From assembly GCF_042926695.1 (NCBI RefSeq), contig NZ_CP170642.1:2294001-2358000 (forward strand): DNA of 64,000 nt, in the 5' to 3' direction. Under the pieces are notes generated by a model. The model worked only from the letters and a program-made list of their open reading frames with translations. It searched no databases and was not told the DNA's origin. Every line of letters begins with the position of its first letter. Position 1 is the stretch's first letter. Both the position numbers and the translations under genes were made by a program. Below are positions 50,838 through 59,366 of the stretch, piece by piece. Source of the DNA: Lonepinella koalarum. GTDB lineage: Bacteria; Pseudomonadota; Gammaproteobacteria; Enterobacterales; Pasteurellaceae.

Positions 50838-52181
50838 TCAGATTAATTTTCTTTTTTTCGCCAATCCTTCGGCAATTTGCGAATAAATTTTATCCAAATT
50901 ACAGAAATAAAGAACGACCAATCCAACCACAATCAACCCTGCTGGAACAAACGTGAAGACCCATTTAATGCCTTCAATGGTTTCACTGGTTTGAGTAGCC
51001 AACGTACCGTCATAAGCCACCCAAGCAAGACCCCAGCCCACTAACGCACTACCGATCCCGGCCCCCACTTTCATGCCAAAAGATGTGACCGAATTAGTTA
51101 AACCATCTAGCCGAACACCTGTTTTCCATTCACCATAATCAATGACATCTGCCACCATAGCGAATAAGCCTGCAGTATGGGGGATACCACCAATGCCGAG
51201 TAAAACTAAGCCAATCACGGCAGATGCAAAGCTAGTATCGCTCAATGCCATAATTAACAAGCCAGTGAGTTCTAGCACATAACCTAACATCATACTTTTC
51301 CATTTTCCTAGCCGGTTGTTAATATAAGGATAAACAAGATTACCAATGAGTTTAGGGAGAATAAAACATAAGGTTAATGTTCCCATAAGTGTAATATTGC
51401 CCAATACATCTTTGGCATAATAAATTCGTAGTCCGTTGTTTACCCCAAGAATGGTATAATTAATGACGAAAATAATCGCAAGCAAGATAAAATACTTATT
51501 GGTAAATAAGAGTTTAAATGACGATGTTGCATTTTGTTTATTTTCATTTGGAACAATGTTTTGTTCAATATGTACACGTTCTTTTGTACCAAAGAAAGTG
51601 ATCAACAATAGAATAATTGCCAATCCGCCAAAAATCACCGACATGCCTGTCCAGCCAAATTTTTCCACAAAATGAATACAGCTATAATTGATAAATAATA
51701 CCGTACACATAGTAAAGAAAAATCGCATGGAACTCATTGTTACCCGATCTTTTGGATCAGGGGCAGAAACAGATAGTAGGGTGTTATAGGACAAATTACA
51801 GGCAGTATAAATCACAGCTGACATCAAAATATAAGAAATACTGGCATAGGCAATTTTGCCGTTGTTGCTGAGGCTATCAGGAATACTAAACATCAGTACA
51901 AGCCCTAATCCCATAGGAACTGCTGACCAAAGAATCCAAGGGCGAGCTTTGCCCCAGCGGGTGTGCGTTCTGTCAATGATACCACCCATGACGAGATCAG
52001 ATAAACCATCTAATAAACGGCTTAATAACATAATCGTACCGATAGTGGCAGCTGCAATGCCTACGCTATCGGTGTAATAAAGGGTGAGAAAGGATCCAAT
52101 GGTTGTCCAGACTAAATTACAACCGCCATCGCCCACGGCAAAGGCAAAAATTTCTTTGCGTGTTGGTTTATTTTTACTCAT
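50838..52181 (-). CDS. GPH-family symporter for xylosides
   Basis: 447 aa with about 12 membrane segments. Glycoside-pentoside-hexuronide:cation symporter motifs: FAVGDGGCNLVWTTIGSFL, YYTDSVGI, DLVMGGIIDRTHTRWGKARPW and a late DYGEWKTGVR. This is the XynP/YicJ type. It follows the GH43 gene by one base pair, so the pair takes up xylo-oligosaccharides and cleaves them in the cytosol, feeding xylA and xylB. Confidence 0.9.
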   Translation of the reverse strand: MSKNKPTRKEIFAFAVGDGGCNLVWTTIGSFLTLYYTDSVGIAAATIGTIMLLSRLLDGLSDLVMGGIIDRTHTRWGKARPWILWSAVPMGLGLVLMFSIPDSLSNNGKIAYASISYILMSAVIYTACNLSYNTLLSVSAPDPKDRVTMSSMRFFFTMCTVLFINYSCIHFVEKFGWTGMSVIFGGLAIILLLITFFGTKERVHIEQNIVPNENKQNATSSFKLLFTNKYFILLAIIFVINYTILGVNNGLRIYYAKDVLGNITLMGTLTLCFILPKLIGNLVYPYINNRLGKWKSMMLGYVLELTGLLIMALSDTSFASAVIGLVLLGIGGIPHTAGLFAMVADVIDYGEWKTGVRLDGLTNSVTSFGMKVGAGIGSALVGWGLAWVAYDGTLATQTSETIEGIKWVFTFVPAGLIVVGLVVLYFCNLDKIYSQIAEGLAKKRKLI

Positions 52182-52182
52182 A

Positions 52183-53601
52183 TCATGACTCCTTGCCTTT
52201 TAAATTTAATGCCATAAGAGAAATATTCCCTTTGCCTTTGTAGATGAAATAAAGTTCTTTTTCTGTTGGGGTAAATTTGATGCAGGTTTCTGAAGAATTC
52301 CACCATTTAGATTGGTTTAATTTGATAATGCCCTTTGTTTCACCTAACGGATCCGTACGGATTTCTAAAATACCTTGTTGGGTTGAGCGATAAATCACTT
52401 CAATAGCCTGTGTTTCAGCAAGGTTGATATATTTGTACCCAATGAGATTATTATCTTGAACGTGAGTAATGTAGCGTTCGCCATTTCCTGTGGTGATATA
52501 GGGAAAATCCACTTCGCTGTTGGTTCTGCCGAGTGATGTTAATGCCCCCATTCGCCCATTGCTGAGATTGCAACAATAGACCGCAGGATAGAAAGCATTA
52601 CCCGATAATGGCATAGGATTCATGCCACTGGTGGTAATCGTCACTTGTTTTATCTGTCCATCTGGCTCAAAATAAATTTTTTCTGCACAACCTTGTCGGT
52701 TGTATTGGTTTAATGAGGTATGGCGATGATAAAAAATGTACCATTGATCATGAATTTGTACTAATCCACCGTGATTGTTGCCAACAGACATTAATTTATC
52801 CTGTTCTGAACGCCCTTGATAACCGACATCACCATTACTTACAATCACCCCACCAAATACAAAGTCTTGCATCGGCTTATCACTTATAGCATAACAAAGC
52901 TGGTGGGTATTCACGGATGAATAAATGAGATAATATTTGTCATTAATTTTACGAACAGAAGGCGCTTCAAAATATTCATTGCCTGCAAAAGATGTGCCTT
53001 TGCTATAAATTAAACTAGGAATAACAATTTGTGGTTTGCCCTTGACGGTGAGCATATCATCTTCCAGCTCTACGACAGAACCGCCTTTTAAATCTTGTCC
53101 TTTATATCTTGGAATATTGATCATACAAGGCGCAAAACCAAAATACAGAAAGTTGCCATCTTCTGAACAAATCACAGACGGATCGTAGGGCTGATTATCG
53201 GTCATGATCGTGCCGTCAGGATATTGAATCTTACCGTAAAATTGATATTGACCTGCTGGTGTATCACAAACTGCCACACAAATCGCATCTTGAAATTTAA
53301 CGCAATAATACAGATAAAACCGCCTGTCTTTGCCTTGCACCACATCAGGGGCATAGAGTGGCAATCCAGCTTGATTATCAGGATCGTCTTGTTTGCGATA
53401 AATCACGCCGTCATATCGCCAATCGGATAAATCATTTATCGGCGCAGACCAAGCCACATAATCCAATTCACAAAATTCATTGCCGTTTTCTTGGTCATGA
53501 CTGCCAAATACATAAAGTCGGTCATCAAACACTCGGGGTTCGGCATCGGGAATATGTTCGTAGAGTGGCAAATAGGGATTGTGGCATTGGTTTTTCATCA
53601 T
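52183..53601 (-). CDS. Intracellular GH43 beta-xylosidase / alpha-L-arabinofuranosidase
   Basis: 472 aa from ATG 53601, behind GGGGG (frame opens at 53613; ATG 53598 is also possible). No signal peptide. Five-bladed propeller with the GH43 residues: general base Asp in IPDAEPRVFDDRLYVF, the pKa-modulating Asp in PYDPSVI, general acid Glu in NEYFEAPSVRKINDKYYLIY, and the HGGLV/YHRH region with the metal-site His. A C-terminal beta domain (about 330-472) may be a CBM6-like module. Substrates are likely short xylosides brought in by the GPH symporter. Expressed divergently from xylA from the shared operator region. Confidence 0.88.
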   Translation of the reverse strand: MMKNQCHNPYLPLYEHIPDAEPRVFDDRLYVFGSHDQENGNEFCELDYVAWSAPINDLSDWRYDGVIYRKQDDPDNQAGLPLYAPDVVQGKDRRFYLYYCVKFQDAICVAVCDTPAGQYQFYGKIQYPDGTIMTDNQPYDPSVICSEDGNFLYFGFAPCMINIPRYKGQDLKGGSVVELEDDMLTVKGKPQIVIPSLIYSKGTSFAGNEYFEAPSVRKINDKYYLIYSSVNTHQLCYAISDKPMQDFVFGGVIVSNGDVGYQGRSEQDKLMSVGNNHGGLVQIHDQWYIFYHRHTSLNQYNRQGCAEKIYFEPDGQIKQVTITTSGMNPMPLSGNAFYPAVYCCNLSNGRMGALTSLGRTNSEVDFPYITTGNGERYITHVQDNNLIGYKYINLAETQAIEVIYRSTQQGILEIRTDPLGETKGIIKLNQSKWWNSSETCIKFTPTEKELYFIYKGKGNISLMALNLKGKES

Positions 53602-53684
53602 TTTTTCCCCCATGATATTGTTGTATCGTATGAAAGTTTGCGGAAATTTTAAACAGAGGGCAATTATTAGATTTCACAACCCCA

Positions 53685-53755
53685 TTACGTTTTTTCACTT
53701 TTGTGAGCCAGTTCACATAAACCAATAATCAGAATGGAAAAACGAAATAACGTAA
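53685..53755. promoter_or_regulatory. Composite CRP / inverted-repeat operator between GH43 and xylA
   Basis: TTACGTTTTTTC (53685-53696), CRP box TGTGAGCCAGTTCACA (53702-53717) and GAAATAACGTAA (53744-53755, one mismatch to the xylF copy). All distances equal those of the xylF copy. It serves the divergent xylA and GH43-symporter promoters. Confidence 0.75.
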
Positions 53756-53825
53756 TTGAATAGATAGACAATTTTCCGCATTATTTTGACAAACCTATTT
53801 TTACCAACTTAACAGGAGAATGATG

Positions 53826-55145
53826 ATGACGAGCTTTTTTAACCAAATTGATAAAATACAATACGAAGGTGAAGACTCAACCAATCCGTTTGCGTTTAAA
53901 CATTACAACCCAACCCAACAAATTTTGGGTAAAACCATGGCGGAACATTTACGTTTAGCAGTCTGTTATTGGCATACCTTTTGCTGGAATGGCAATGATA
54001 TGTTTGGCGTAGGGTCGCTGGATCGTTATTGGCAAAAAAATACGGATTTGCTCGCAGGTGCAAAACAAAAAGCGGATATCGCTTTTGAATTTTTGCAAAA
54101 ATTAGGCGTGCCTTATTATTGTTTCCACGATGTGGATATTGCACCAGAAGGCAATTCTTTTAAAGAATATCAATATAATTTCCACACGATGGTGGATATT
54201 TTGGCTCAAAAACAAGCAGAAACAGGGCTAAAATTACTCTGGGGAACGGCAAATTGTTTTACCAATCCACGTTATATGTCGGGGGCGGCGACCAATCCCA
54301 ATCCTGAAGTCTTTGCTTGGGCGGCGGGACAAGTGTTTAATGCCATGAATGCGACGCAAAAATTGGGGGGTGAAAATTATGTGTTATGGGGTGGTCGGGA
54401 AGGCTATGAAACTTTGTTAAACACCAATTTGAAACGTGAGCGTGAGCAAATGGGGCGTTTTATGCAAATGGTGGTGGAACATAAACATAAAATCGGCTTT
54501 AATGGTACATTATTAATTGAGCCGAAACCGCAAGAGCCAACCAAACATCAATATGATTATGATGTGGCGACCGTGTATGGTTTCTTAAAACAATTTGGCT
54601 TGGAAAAAGAAATCAAAGTCAATATTGAAGCCAACCACGCCACACTCGCAGGGCATACGTTCCAACACGAAATTGCCACGGCGGCGGCGTTGGATATTTT
54701 TGGATCCATTGATGCGAACCGTGGTGATCCACAATCAGGTTGGGATACGGATCAATTCCCGAATAGCGTAGAAGAAAATACCTTGGTTATCTATGAAATC
54801 TTAAAAGCAGGCGGTTTCACCACTGGTGGCTTTAATTTTGATGCCAAAGTTCGCCGTCAAAGTATTGACCCGAATGACTTATTCCACGCACATATTGGGG
54901 CGATTGATGTATTAGCATTATCCCTTAAACGAGCGGCTAAAATGCTAGAAGATCAAACCTTGCAAAATCTGGTAGATAGCCGTTATGCGGGCTGGAGCGG
55001 TGAGCTAGGACAACAAATTTTAGCGGGTAAAACGTCATTACAAGCGTTGGCTCAACGGGTTGAAACTCAAGGATTAAATCCGCTACCTGTTTCAGGGCAA
55101 CAAGAATATTTGGAAAATTTGGTGAATCGTTATATTTATAAATAA
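53826..55145 (+). CDS. xylA: Xylose isomerase
   Basis: 439 aa from the third of three consecutive-frame ATGs (53820, 53823, 53826), which has AGGAG at the best distance. Converts D-xylose to D-xylulose. Class II XylA, near-identical in plan to E. coli: HTFCWNGNDMFG, catalytic His in FCFHDVD-like YYCFHDVDIAPEG, KLLWGTANCFTNPRY, metal ligands in LLIEPKPQEPTKHQYDYD, NIEANHATLAGHTFQHE and DANRGDPQSGWDTDQFP. xylB follows 56 bases on, with an imperfect stem-loop between them. Confidence 0.97.
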   Translation: MTSFFNQIDKIQYEGEDSTNPFAFKHYNPTQQILGKTMAEHLRLAVCYWHTFCWNGNDMFGVGSLDRYWQKNTDLLAGAKQKADIAFEFLQKLGVPYYCFHDVDIAPEGNSFKEYQYNFHTMVDILAQKQAETGLKLLWGTANCFTNPRYMSGAATNPNPEVFAWAAGQVFNAMNATQKLGGENYVLWGGREGYETLLNTNLKREREQMGRFMQMVVEHKHKIGFNGTLLIEPKPQEPTKHQYDYDVATVYGFLKQFGLEKEIKVNIEANHATLAGHTFQHEIATAAALDIFGSIDANRGDPQSGWDTDQFPNSVEENTLVIYEILKAGGFTTGGFNFDAKVRRQSIDPNDLFHAHIGAIDVLALSLKRAAKMLEDQTLQNLVDSRYAGWSGELGQQILAGKTSLQALAQRVETQGLNPLPVSGQQEYLENLVNRYIYK

Positions 55146-55148
55146 GAC

Positions 55149-55190
55149 AAAACCGCGGTGTAAAACATTAAAATTTTGCACCGCAGTTTT
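55149..55190 (+). promoter_or_regulatory. Stem-loop between xylA and xylB
   Basis: AAAACCGCGGTGTAAAA pairs with TTTTGCACCGCAGTTTT (one mismatch, one wobble), just after the xylA stop. It could attenuate xylB or stabilise the xylA message; the TTTT is followed at once by the xylB ribosome site AAGGAG. Confidence 0.55.
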
Positions 55191-55201
55191 AAGGAGCAAC
55201 T

Positions 55202-56650
55202 ATGTACATCGGTATCGATCTTGGCACATCAGGCGTAAAAGTGGTGTTGTTGAATGATGAGCAGCAAGTGATTGCTACGACACAGAGTGCGTTAACCGTT
55301 TCTCGTCCGCAACCTTTGTGGTCAGAGCAAGAGCCGCAGGATTGGTGGCATGCCGTCAGTTCTGCCATGCAACAGTTAAGTGAACAGCAGGATTTGCGAG
55401 CCGTGAAAGCCATTGGCTTAACAGGGCAAATGCACGGAGCAACCTTGCTGGATAAATCGGATCAGGTGTTGCGACCTGCCATTTTGTGGAATGATGGTCG
55501 CAGTTTTGCGGAATGTGCCGAGTTGGAAGCCCTTGTGCCTAACAGTCGTGACATTACAGGCAATTTGATGATGCCAGGCTTTACTGCTCCGAAATTGCGT
55601 TGGTTAGCAAAGCATCAACCTGATATAGCCGAAAAAGTGCATAAAGTTTTATTACCAAAAGACTATTTACGCCTGTTGATGACGGGCGAATATGCGTCCG
55701 ATATGTCTGATGCATCAGGCACCATGTGGCTAGATGTGGAGACAAGGGATTGGAATGATGCCTTGCTCAATGCTTGTGGATTAAGCCGAGAGAATATGCC
55801 GAGTTTATTTGAAGGCAATCAAATTACAGGTCATTTACGTCAGGACATTGCTGAACGTTGGAAAATGCCACAAGTGCCTGTGGTGGCAGGTGGTGGTGAT
55901 AATGCGGCTGGGGCGATAGGCGTAGGGTTGTATCAAACAGGACAAGCGATGTTGTCTTTAGGGACATCTGGGGTGTATTTTGTGGTCACTGATAAATTCA
56001 CGGCGAATCCGCAAAAAGCGGTGCATAGTTTTTGCCACGCTTTGCCTAACCGTTGGCATTTAATGTCGGTGATTTTAACCGCAGCTTCGGCAGTAGATTG
56101 GGTGAAAAATGCGACCAATACGGCGGATGTCGCCACGCTTTTCCAACAAATTGAGCAAACTGCGGTCAATTCTGAAGCGATTTTCTTACCTTATCTCTCT
56201 GGCGAACGCACACCACACAACGACCCTTATGCGAAAGGGGTATTCTGGGGATTAAGCCATAACGACAATGCCCAAACCTTGGCAAAAGCCGTGGTGGAAG
56301 GTGTGAGTTTCGCCTTGGCAGACGGCATTGACGTATTACACGAAACTGGCGTACAAGCGGACAATATCACGCTCATCGGTGGTGGCGCAAAAAGTGCCTA
56401 TTGGCGACAATTATTGGCGGATATTACGGGAAAAACCTTGGAATATCGCACAGGCGGTGATGTAGGTCCTGCATTGGGAGCTGCGAAACTCGCTCAAATT
56501 GCGTTAAATCCCACCGCAGATTTAGCGGCGTTGTGTAAGCCGTTGCCGTTAGAAAAAGTGTATCAGCCGAACAAAGATAAATGGGCGTTGTATCAAGAAA
56601 AACGAGCGAAGTTTGGGGAGATTTATCGGCGGTTGAAAGGACTTTCGTAA
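55202..56650 (+). CDS. xylB: Xylulokinase
   Basis: 482 aa. Phosphorylates D-xylulose to D-xylulose 5-phosphate. FGGY kinase motifs: IGIDLGTSGVKVVLLND, GQMHGATLLD, WNDGR, catalytic Asp in MSDASGTMWLD, GGGDNAAGAIGVG, LSLGTSGVYFVV and LIGGGAKSAYWRQLLADITG. Length and sequence match E. coli XylB (484). Last gene of xylAB; the strong hairpin at 56660 ends it. Confidence 0.96.
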   Translation: MYIGIDLGTSGVKVVLLNDEQQVIATTQSALTVSRPQPLWSEQEPQDWWHAVSSAMQQLSEQQDLRAVKAIGLTGQMHGATLLDKSDQVLRPAILWNDGRSFAECAELEALVPNSRDITGNLMMPGFTAPKLRWLAKHQPDIAEKVHKVLLPKDYLRLLMTGEYASDMSDASGTMWLDVETRDWNDALLNACGLSRENMPSLFEGNQITGHLRQDIAERWKMPQVPVVAGGGDNAAGAIGVGLYQTGQAMLSLGTSGVYFVVTDKFTANPQKAVHSFCHALPNRWHLMSVILTAASAVDWVKNATNTADVATLFQQIEQTAVNSEAIFLPYLSGERTPHNDPYAKGVFWGLSHNDNAQTLAKAVVEGVSFALADGIDVLHETGVQADNITLIGGGAKSAYWRQLLADITGKTLEYRTGGDVGPALGAAKLAQIALNPTADLAALCKPLPLEKVYQPNKDKWALYQEKRAKFGEIYRRLKGLS

Positions 56651-57054
56651 CAACAGCCCAAAAGTGCAGTACAAAATTTCGCAGAAATTTTGTACTGCAC
56701 TTTTTTGACGTTTAAATTCTGAGCTAATCCAATAAACAATCTAGCAATAGTTGCACTCATTAAATTGGATAAGGTCGCAGCTAATAAAGCTCTAAAACCA
56801 AGTTTAGCAATTTCACTGGTGCGTTCTGGCACAATGGCTCCAAACGCTCCGACAATCACACCAATTGAGCCGAAATTGGCAAAGCCACATAAGCCAAGGG
56901 CAATAATCACAATGGTTTTTGGATCGAGATTGCCTAAACCTTCTTTGAGATATGGGCTGAAATTCATATAAGCGACAAATTCGTTAATGGCGATCATTAC
57001 CACAAACACCATTACAACCGTGGCAACGCCAACCGCAATTCGCATGCCGACCAT
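56623..57054 (-). pseudogene. Truncated concentrative nucleoside transporter (NupC-type), C-terminal piece
   Basis: The open frame gives 143 aa. Residues 1-110 match the C-terminal quarter of CNT transporters: MRIAVGVATVVMVFVVMIAI, IIALGLCGFANFGSIGVIVG, KLGFRALLAATLSNLMSATI. A full protein has about 400 residues, so roughly 290 are missing. The preceding bases still carry a ribosome site (AAGGAG) and ATG from the original start, fused out of frame, which marks an internal deletion. The 3' end also reads through the terminator, so the natural stop is lost. In related species a nucleoside transporter follows psuK-psuG; here that gene appears dead. Confidence 0.78.
56660..56706. terminator. Perfect 20-base-pair bidirectional terminator
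   Basis: AAAAGTGCAGTACAAAATTT, loop CGCAG, AAATTTTGTACTGCACTTTT, then TT. It ends xylB on the plus strand and could end the psu operon on the minus strand. The arms hold an uptake-like core with one change (AAGTGCAGT). Confidence 0.9.
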
Positions 57055-57098
57055 TGCCCCATAATCATTTCTCCTTAAGATCGTGAATTATTTTGTCG

Positions 57099-58013
57099 TT
57101 ACAACATGGCAAATTCTCGTGCAATTTGGCTGGCTAATTTTGCATTATTCAATACCAAATTAATATTAGAACTTAAACTGTCGCCGTCTGTGAGTTCACA
57201 CACCCGAGCCAGCAAGAATGGCGTGCTGTTTTTGCCGTGAACGCCTTGCTCTTCCGATTCTTTCAAGGCTTGTTCAATGGCGGCGTTGATGGTGCTTTCT
57301 GGCATTTCAAATTCGCGTGGAATTGGGTTGGCAATCACTAAACCGCCGTTTAATCCCAGCTGCCATTTGGCTTGCATTGCTAAAGCAATTTGTTCGGGCG
57401 AGTCCAGTCTGACGCTCACTTCAAAATTGCTGCGACTGGTGTAAAAGGCTGGCAGTTGCTGGGTTTGGTAGCCGATTAACGGCACGCCGAAGGTTTCTAA
57501 ATATTCGGTGGTTAGCCCTAAATCCAAAATCGATTTTGCCCCAGCGCAAACCACGGCCACGTTGGTGTGAGCCAATTCTTGCAAGTCGGCGGAAATGTCA
57601 AAAGTCGTTTCCGCTCCACGATGCACGCCGCCGATGCCACCTGTGGCGAACACCTTAATGCCAGCCAATGCTGCTACAATCATGGTCGCCGCCACGGTGG
57701 TCGCTCCGTGTTTTTTGGCGGCGACAATAAACGGCAAATCACGGCGGTTGACTTTGGCGATCGCTTGCCCTTCTTTGCCTAAAATTTCGATTTCATCACG
57801 GCTTAAACCCGCTTTTAATCGCCCGTTAATAATCGCAATGGTGGCAGGAATTGCCCCGTTATCCCGAATGACTTGCTCGACTCTCAACGCCGTTTCGACA
57901 TTTTGCGGATAGGGCATGCCGTGCGAAATAATGGTCGATTCAAGGGCGACCACGGGGTTGCCTTGTTGCAAGGCTTGTGCCACTTCAGGGGCGATGTCTA
58001 AAAATTTGTTCAT
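57099..58013 (-). CDS. psuG: Pseudouridine-5'-phosphate glycosidase
   Basis: 304 aa. Cleaves the C-C glycosidic bond of pseudouridine 5'-phosphate to uracil and ribose 5-phosphate; manganese enzyme. Family motifs: VVALESTIISHGMPYPQN, VNRRDLPFIVA (active-site Lys/Arg region), VFATGGIGGVHRGAE, VVCAGAKSILDLGLT, and NPIPREFEMP. Its start overlaps the psuK stop by four bases (ATGA), so the two are coupled. Confidence 0.96.
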   Translation of the reverse strand: MNKFLDIAPEVAQALQQGNPVVALESTIISHGMPYPQNVETALRVEQVIRDNGAIPATIAIINGRLKAGLSRDEIEILGKEGQAIAKVNRRDLPFIVAAKKHGATTVAATMIVAALAGIKVFATGGIGGVHRGAETTFDISADLQELAHTNVAVVCAGAKSILDLGLTTEYLETFGVPLIGYQTQQLPAFYTSRSNFEVSVRLDSPEQIALAMQAKWQLGLNGGLVIANPIPREFEMPESTINAAIEQALKESEEQGVHGKNSTPFLLARVCELTDGDSLSSNINLVLNNAKLASQIAREFAML

Positions 58014-59098
58014 TGTTGGATCTCCAAAAGTTTGTTAACGCTATCGTCTGATAGATTAGGATTGTGAGTAAATTCAGAAGAAAGAGCCATAGCAGAGCAG
58101 GCTTGGGCATAGCAAACCGATTCGGCGAACGCCTTATTTTCCAAATAACAACAGGCAAGCCCTGCCATCATCGCATCGCCTGCCCCCGTTACATTGACCA
58201 CATTAGTTTTTAACGCAGGTTGAACCGTCGCCACACCGCCTTTTTCGCTATAAAAAATGCCGTCAGCACCAAGGCTAATCACCAATCGCTGCAAACCTTG
58301 GCGATGAAACCATTGTGCCACGGATGGCAAATCTTGTTCGTTGTTAATTTGAATGCCGCTTAGCATTTCTGCTTCCAGCCGATTAGGTTTTAAGGTGTGA
58401 ATTTTATGCAAATAGTCTTTGATTTTTTCGGCTTTGAAAGTCGAAACGGGGTCAACAAAAATCGGCAAATCGCCACAATTATTAAACAGCCAAGCCAAGG
58501 TTTTTTCAGGCAAATTGCAATCCAACACAACGACATCGGAATGCTGGATAAATTCAAGGCGAGAAGAAAGCAGTGCAGGGGTGAGCCGTTGCAAAATCGC
58601 CATATCATTAATGGCGACCACCATTTCGCCTGCAGAATCGTGCAATGAAAGATAGGTTGATGTGGTTTCATCAAACAGTTTATAACAGCGATCCACCATC
58701 ACGCCAGCCAGCCTTGTGGTTTCCAACACCGTTGCCCCCGAACTGTCATCGCCCACTACTGAAATTAAATGCGATTCTTGCCCGAGCATGGCGATATTCT
58801 GAGCAATATTTCGCCCAACGCCACCTGCACTGCATTTGATTTTGCCAAGATTGGAATCCTGCGGCTTGAGCGGCGACAACGCCGTGCCTGCAATATCCAT
58901 ATTCGCTCCCCCAATGGTTACAATCCGTTTATTGGGAGCAAGAATATAACCCTTGCCACGAATTTTTCCTTTTTTGGTCAAATTCATGATATAGCTTGCC
59001 ACGTTTGAACGGGTTAGCCCAAGCTGCTCGGCAATTTCATTCTGTTGTAAAAATGGATTTTTGGCTAACAGTGCCAAAATTTGTTGCTCTTTATTCAT
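58010..59098 (-). CDS. psuK: Pseudouridine kinase with N-terminal winged helix
   Basis: 362 aa. Residues 1-55 are a MarR/Lrp-like helix-turn-helix (ILALLAKNPFLQQNEIAEQL, LTRSNVASYIMNL); residues 57-362 are a PfkB kinase with GGANMDIAG, SAGGVGRNIAQNIA and the catalytic NVTGAGDAMMAGL. PsuK makes pseudouridine 5'-phosphate for PsuG. The HTH fusion is found in some PsuK/YeiI-type kinases and suggests the enzyme also binds DNA, possibly its own promoter. A CRP box lies 80 bases upstream. Confidence 0.9.
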   Translation of the reverse strand: MNKEQQILALLAKNPFLQQNEIAEQLGLTRSNVASYIMNLTKKGKIRGKGYILAPNKRIVTIGGANMDIAGTALSPLKPQDSNLGKIKCSAGGVGRNIAQNIAMLGQESHLISVVGDDSSGATVLETTRLAGVMVDRCYKLFDETTSTYLSLHDSAGEMVVAINDMAILQRLTPALLSSRLEFIQHSDVVVLDCNLPEKTLAWLFNNCGDLPIFVDPVSTFKAEKIKDYLHKIHTLKPNRLEAEMLSGIQINNEQDLPSVAQWFHRQGLQRLVISLGADGIFYSEKGGVATVQPALKTNVVNVTGAGDAMMAGLACCYLENKAFAESVCYAQACSAMALSSEFTHNPNLSDDSVNKLLEIQQ

Positions 59099-59177
59099 AT
59101 CAACACCTGTTATATTTTTAACAACTGTTGGTATTTTCTGCTGGTTTAAACAAAAAGCAATCGGGTTTTGCTGGAAA

Positions 59178-59193
59178 TGTGAACTGGATCACA
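59178..59193 (-). promoter_or_regulatory. CRP box upstream of psuKG
   Basis: TGTGAACTGGATCACA matches TGTGA-N6-TCACA exactly, 80 bases before the psuK start. Confidence 0.72.
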
Positions 59194-59213
59194 ATAAATT
59201 TTCAATGCAGAAA

Positions 59214-59261
59214 AAAGTGCGGTGAAAACTTACAAAATTTTGCGATTTTTTACCGCACTTT
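59214..59261 (-). terminator. Paired uptake-signal hairpin
   Basis: AAAGTGCGGT (59214-59223) and ACCGCACTTT (59252-59261) enclose a 28-base AT-rich loop that can extend the stem. It lies just downstream of the xylR relic and probably was its terminator. Confidence 0.6.
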
Positions 59262-59264
59262 GAG

Positions 59265-59343
59265 TTAGCCACAAAATTCTGTTGGCGTTTGGTGAAATTC
59301 TTTTTTGAAGACGGTGTAAAAATATTGTAATGATGGATAATAG
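59265..59343 (-). pseudogene. Relic of an XylR-like C-terminus
   Basis: The minus strand reads YYPSLQYFYTVFKKEFHQ, then TPTEFCG and a stop. The end of the intact XylR (45575) is GYPSLQYFYAVFKKEFGVTP plus KEFR. The match covers the second recognition helix and tail only; upstream codons are unrelated. It is the leftover of a second xylR-like gene, deleted apart from its last 25 codons. Confidence 0.75.
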
Positions 59344-59366
59344 CACGACTATGTTGTGTTTCTTTC

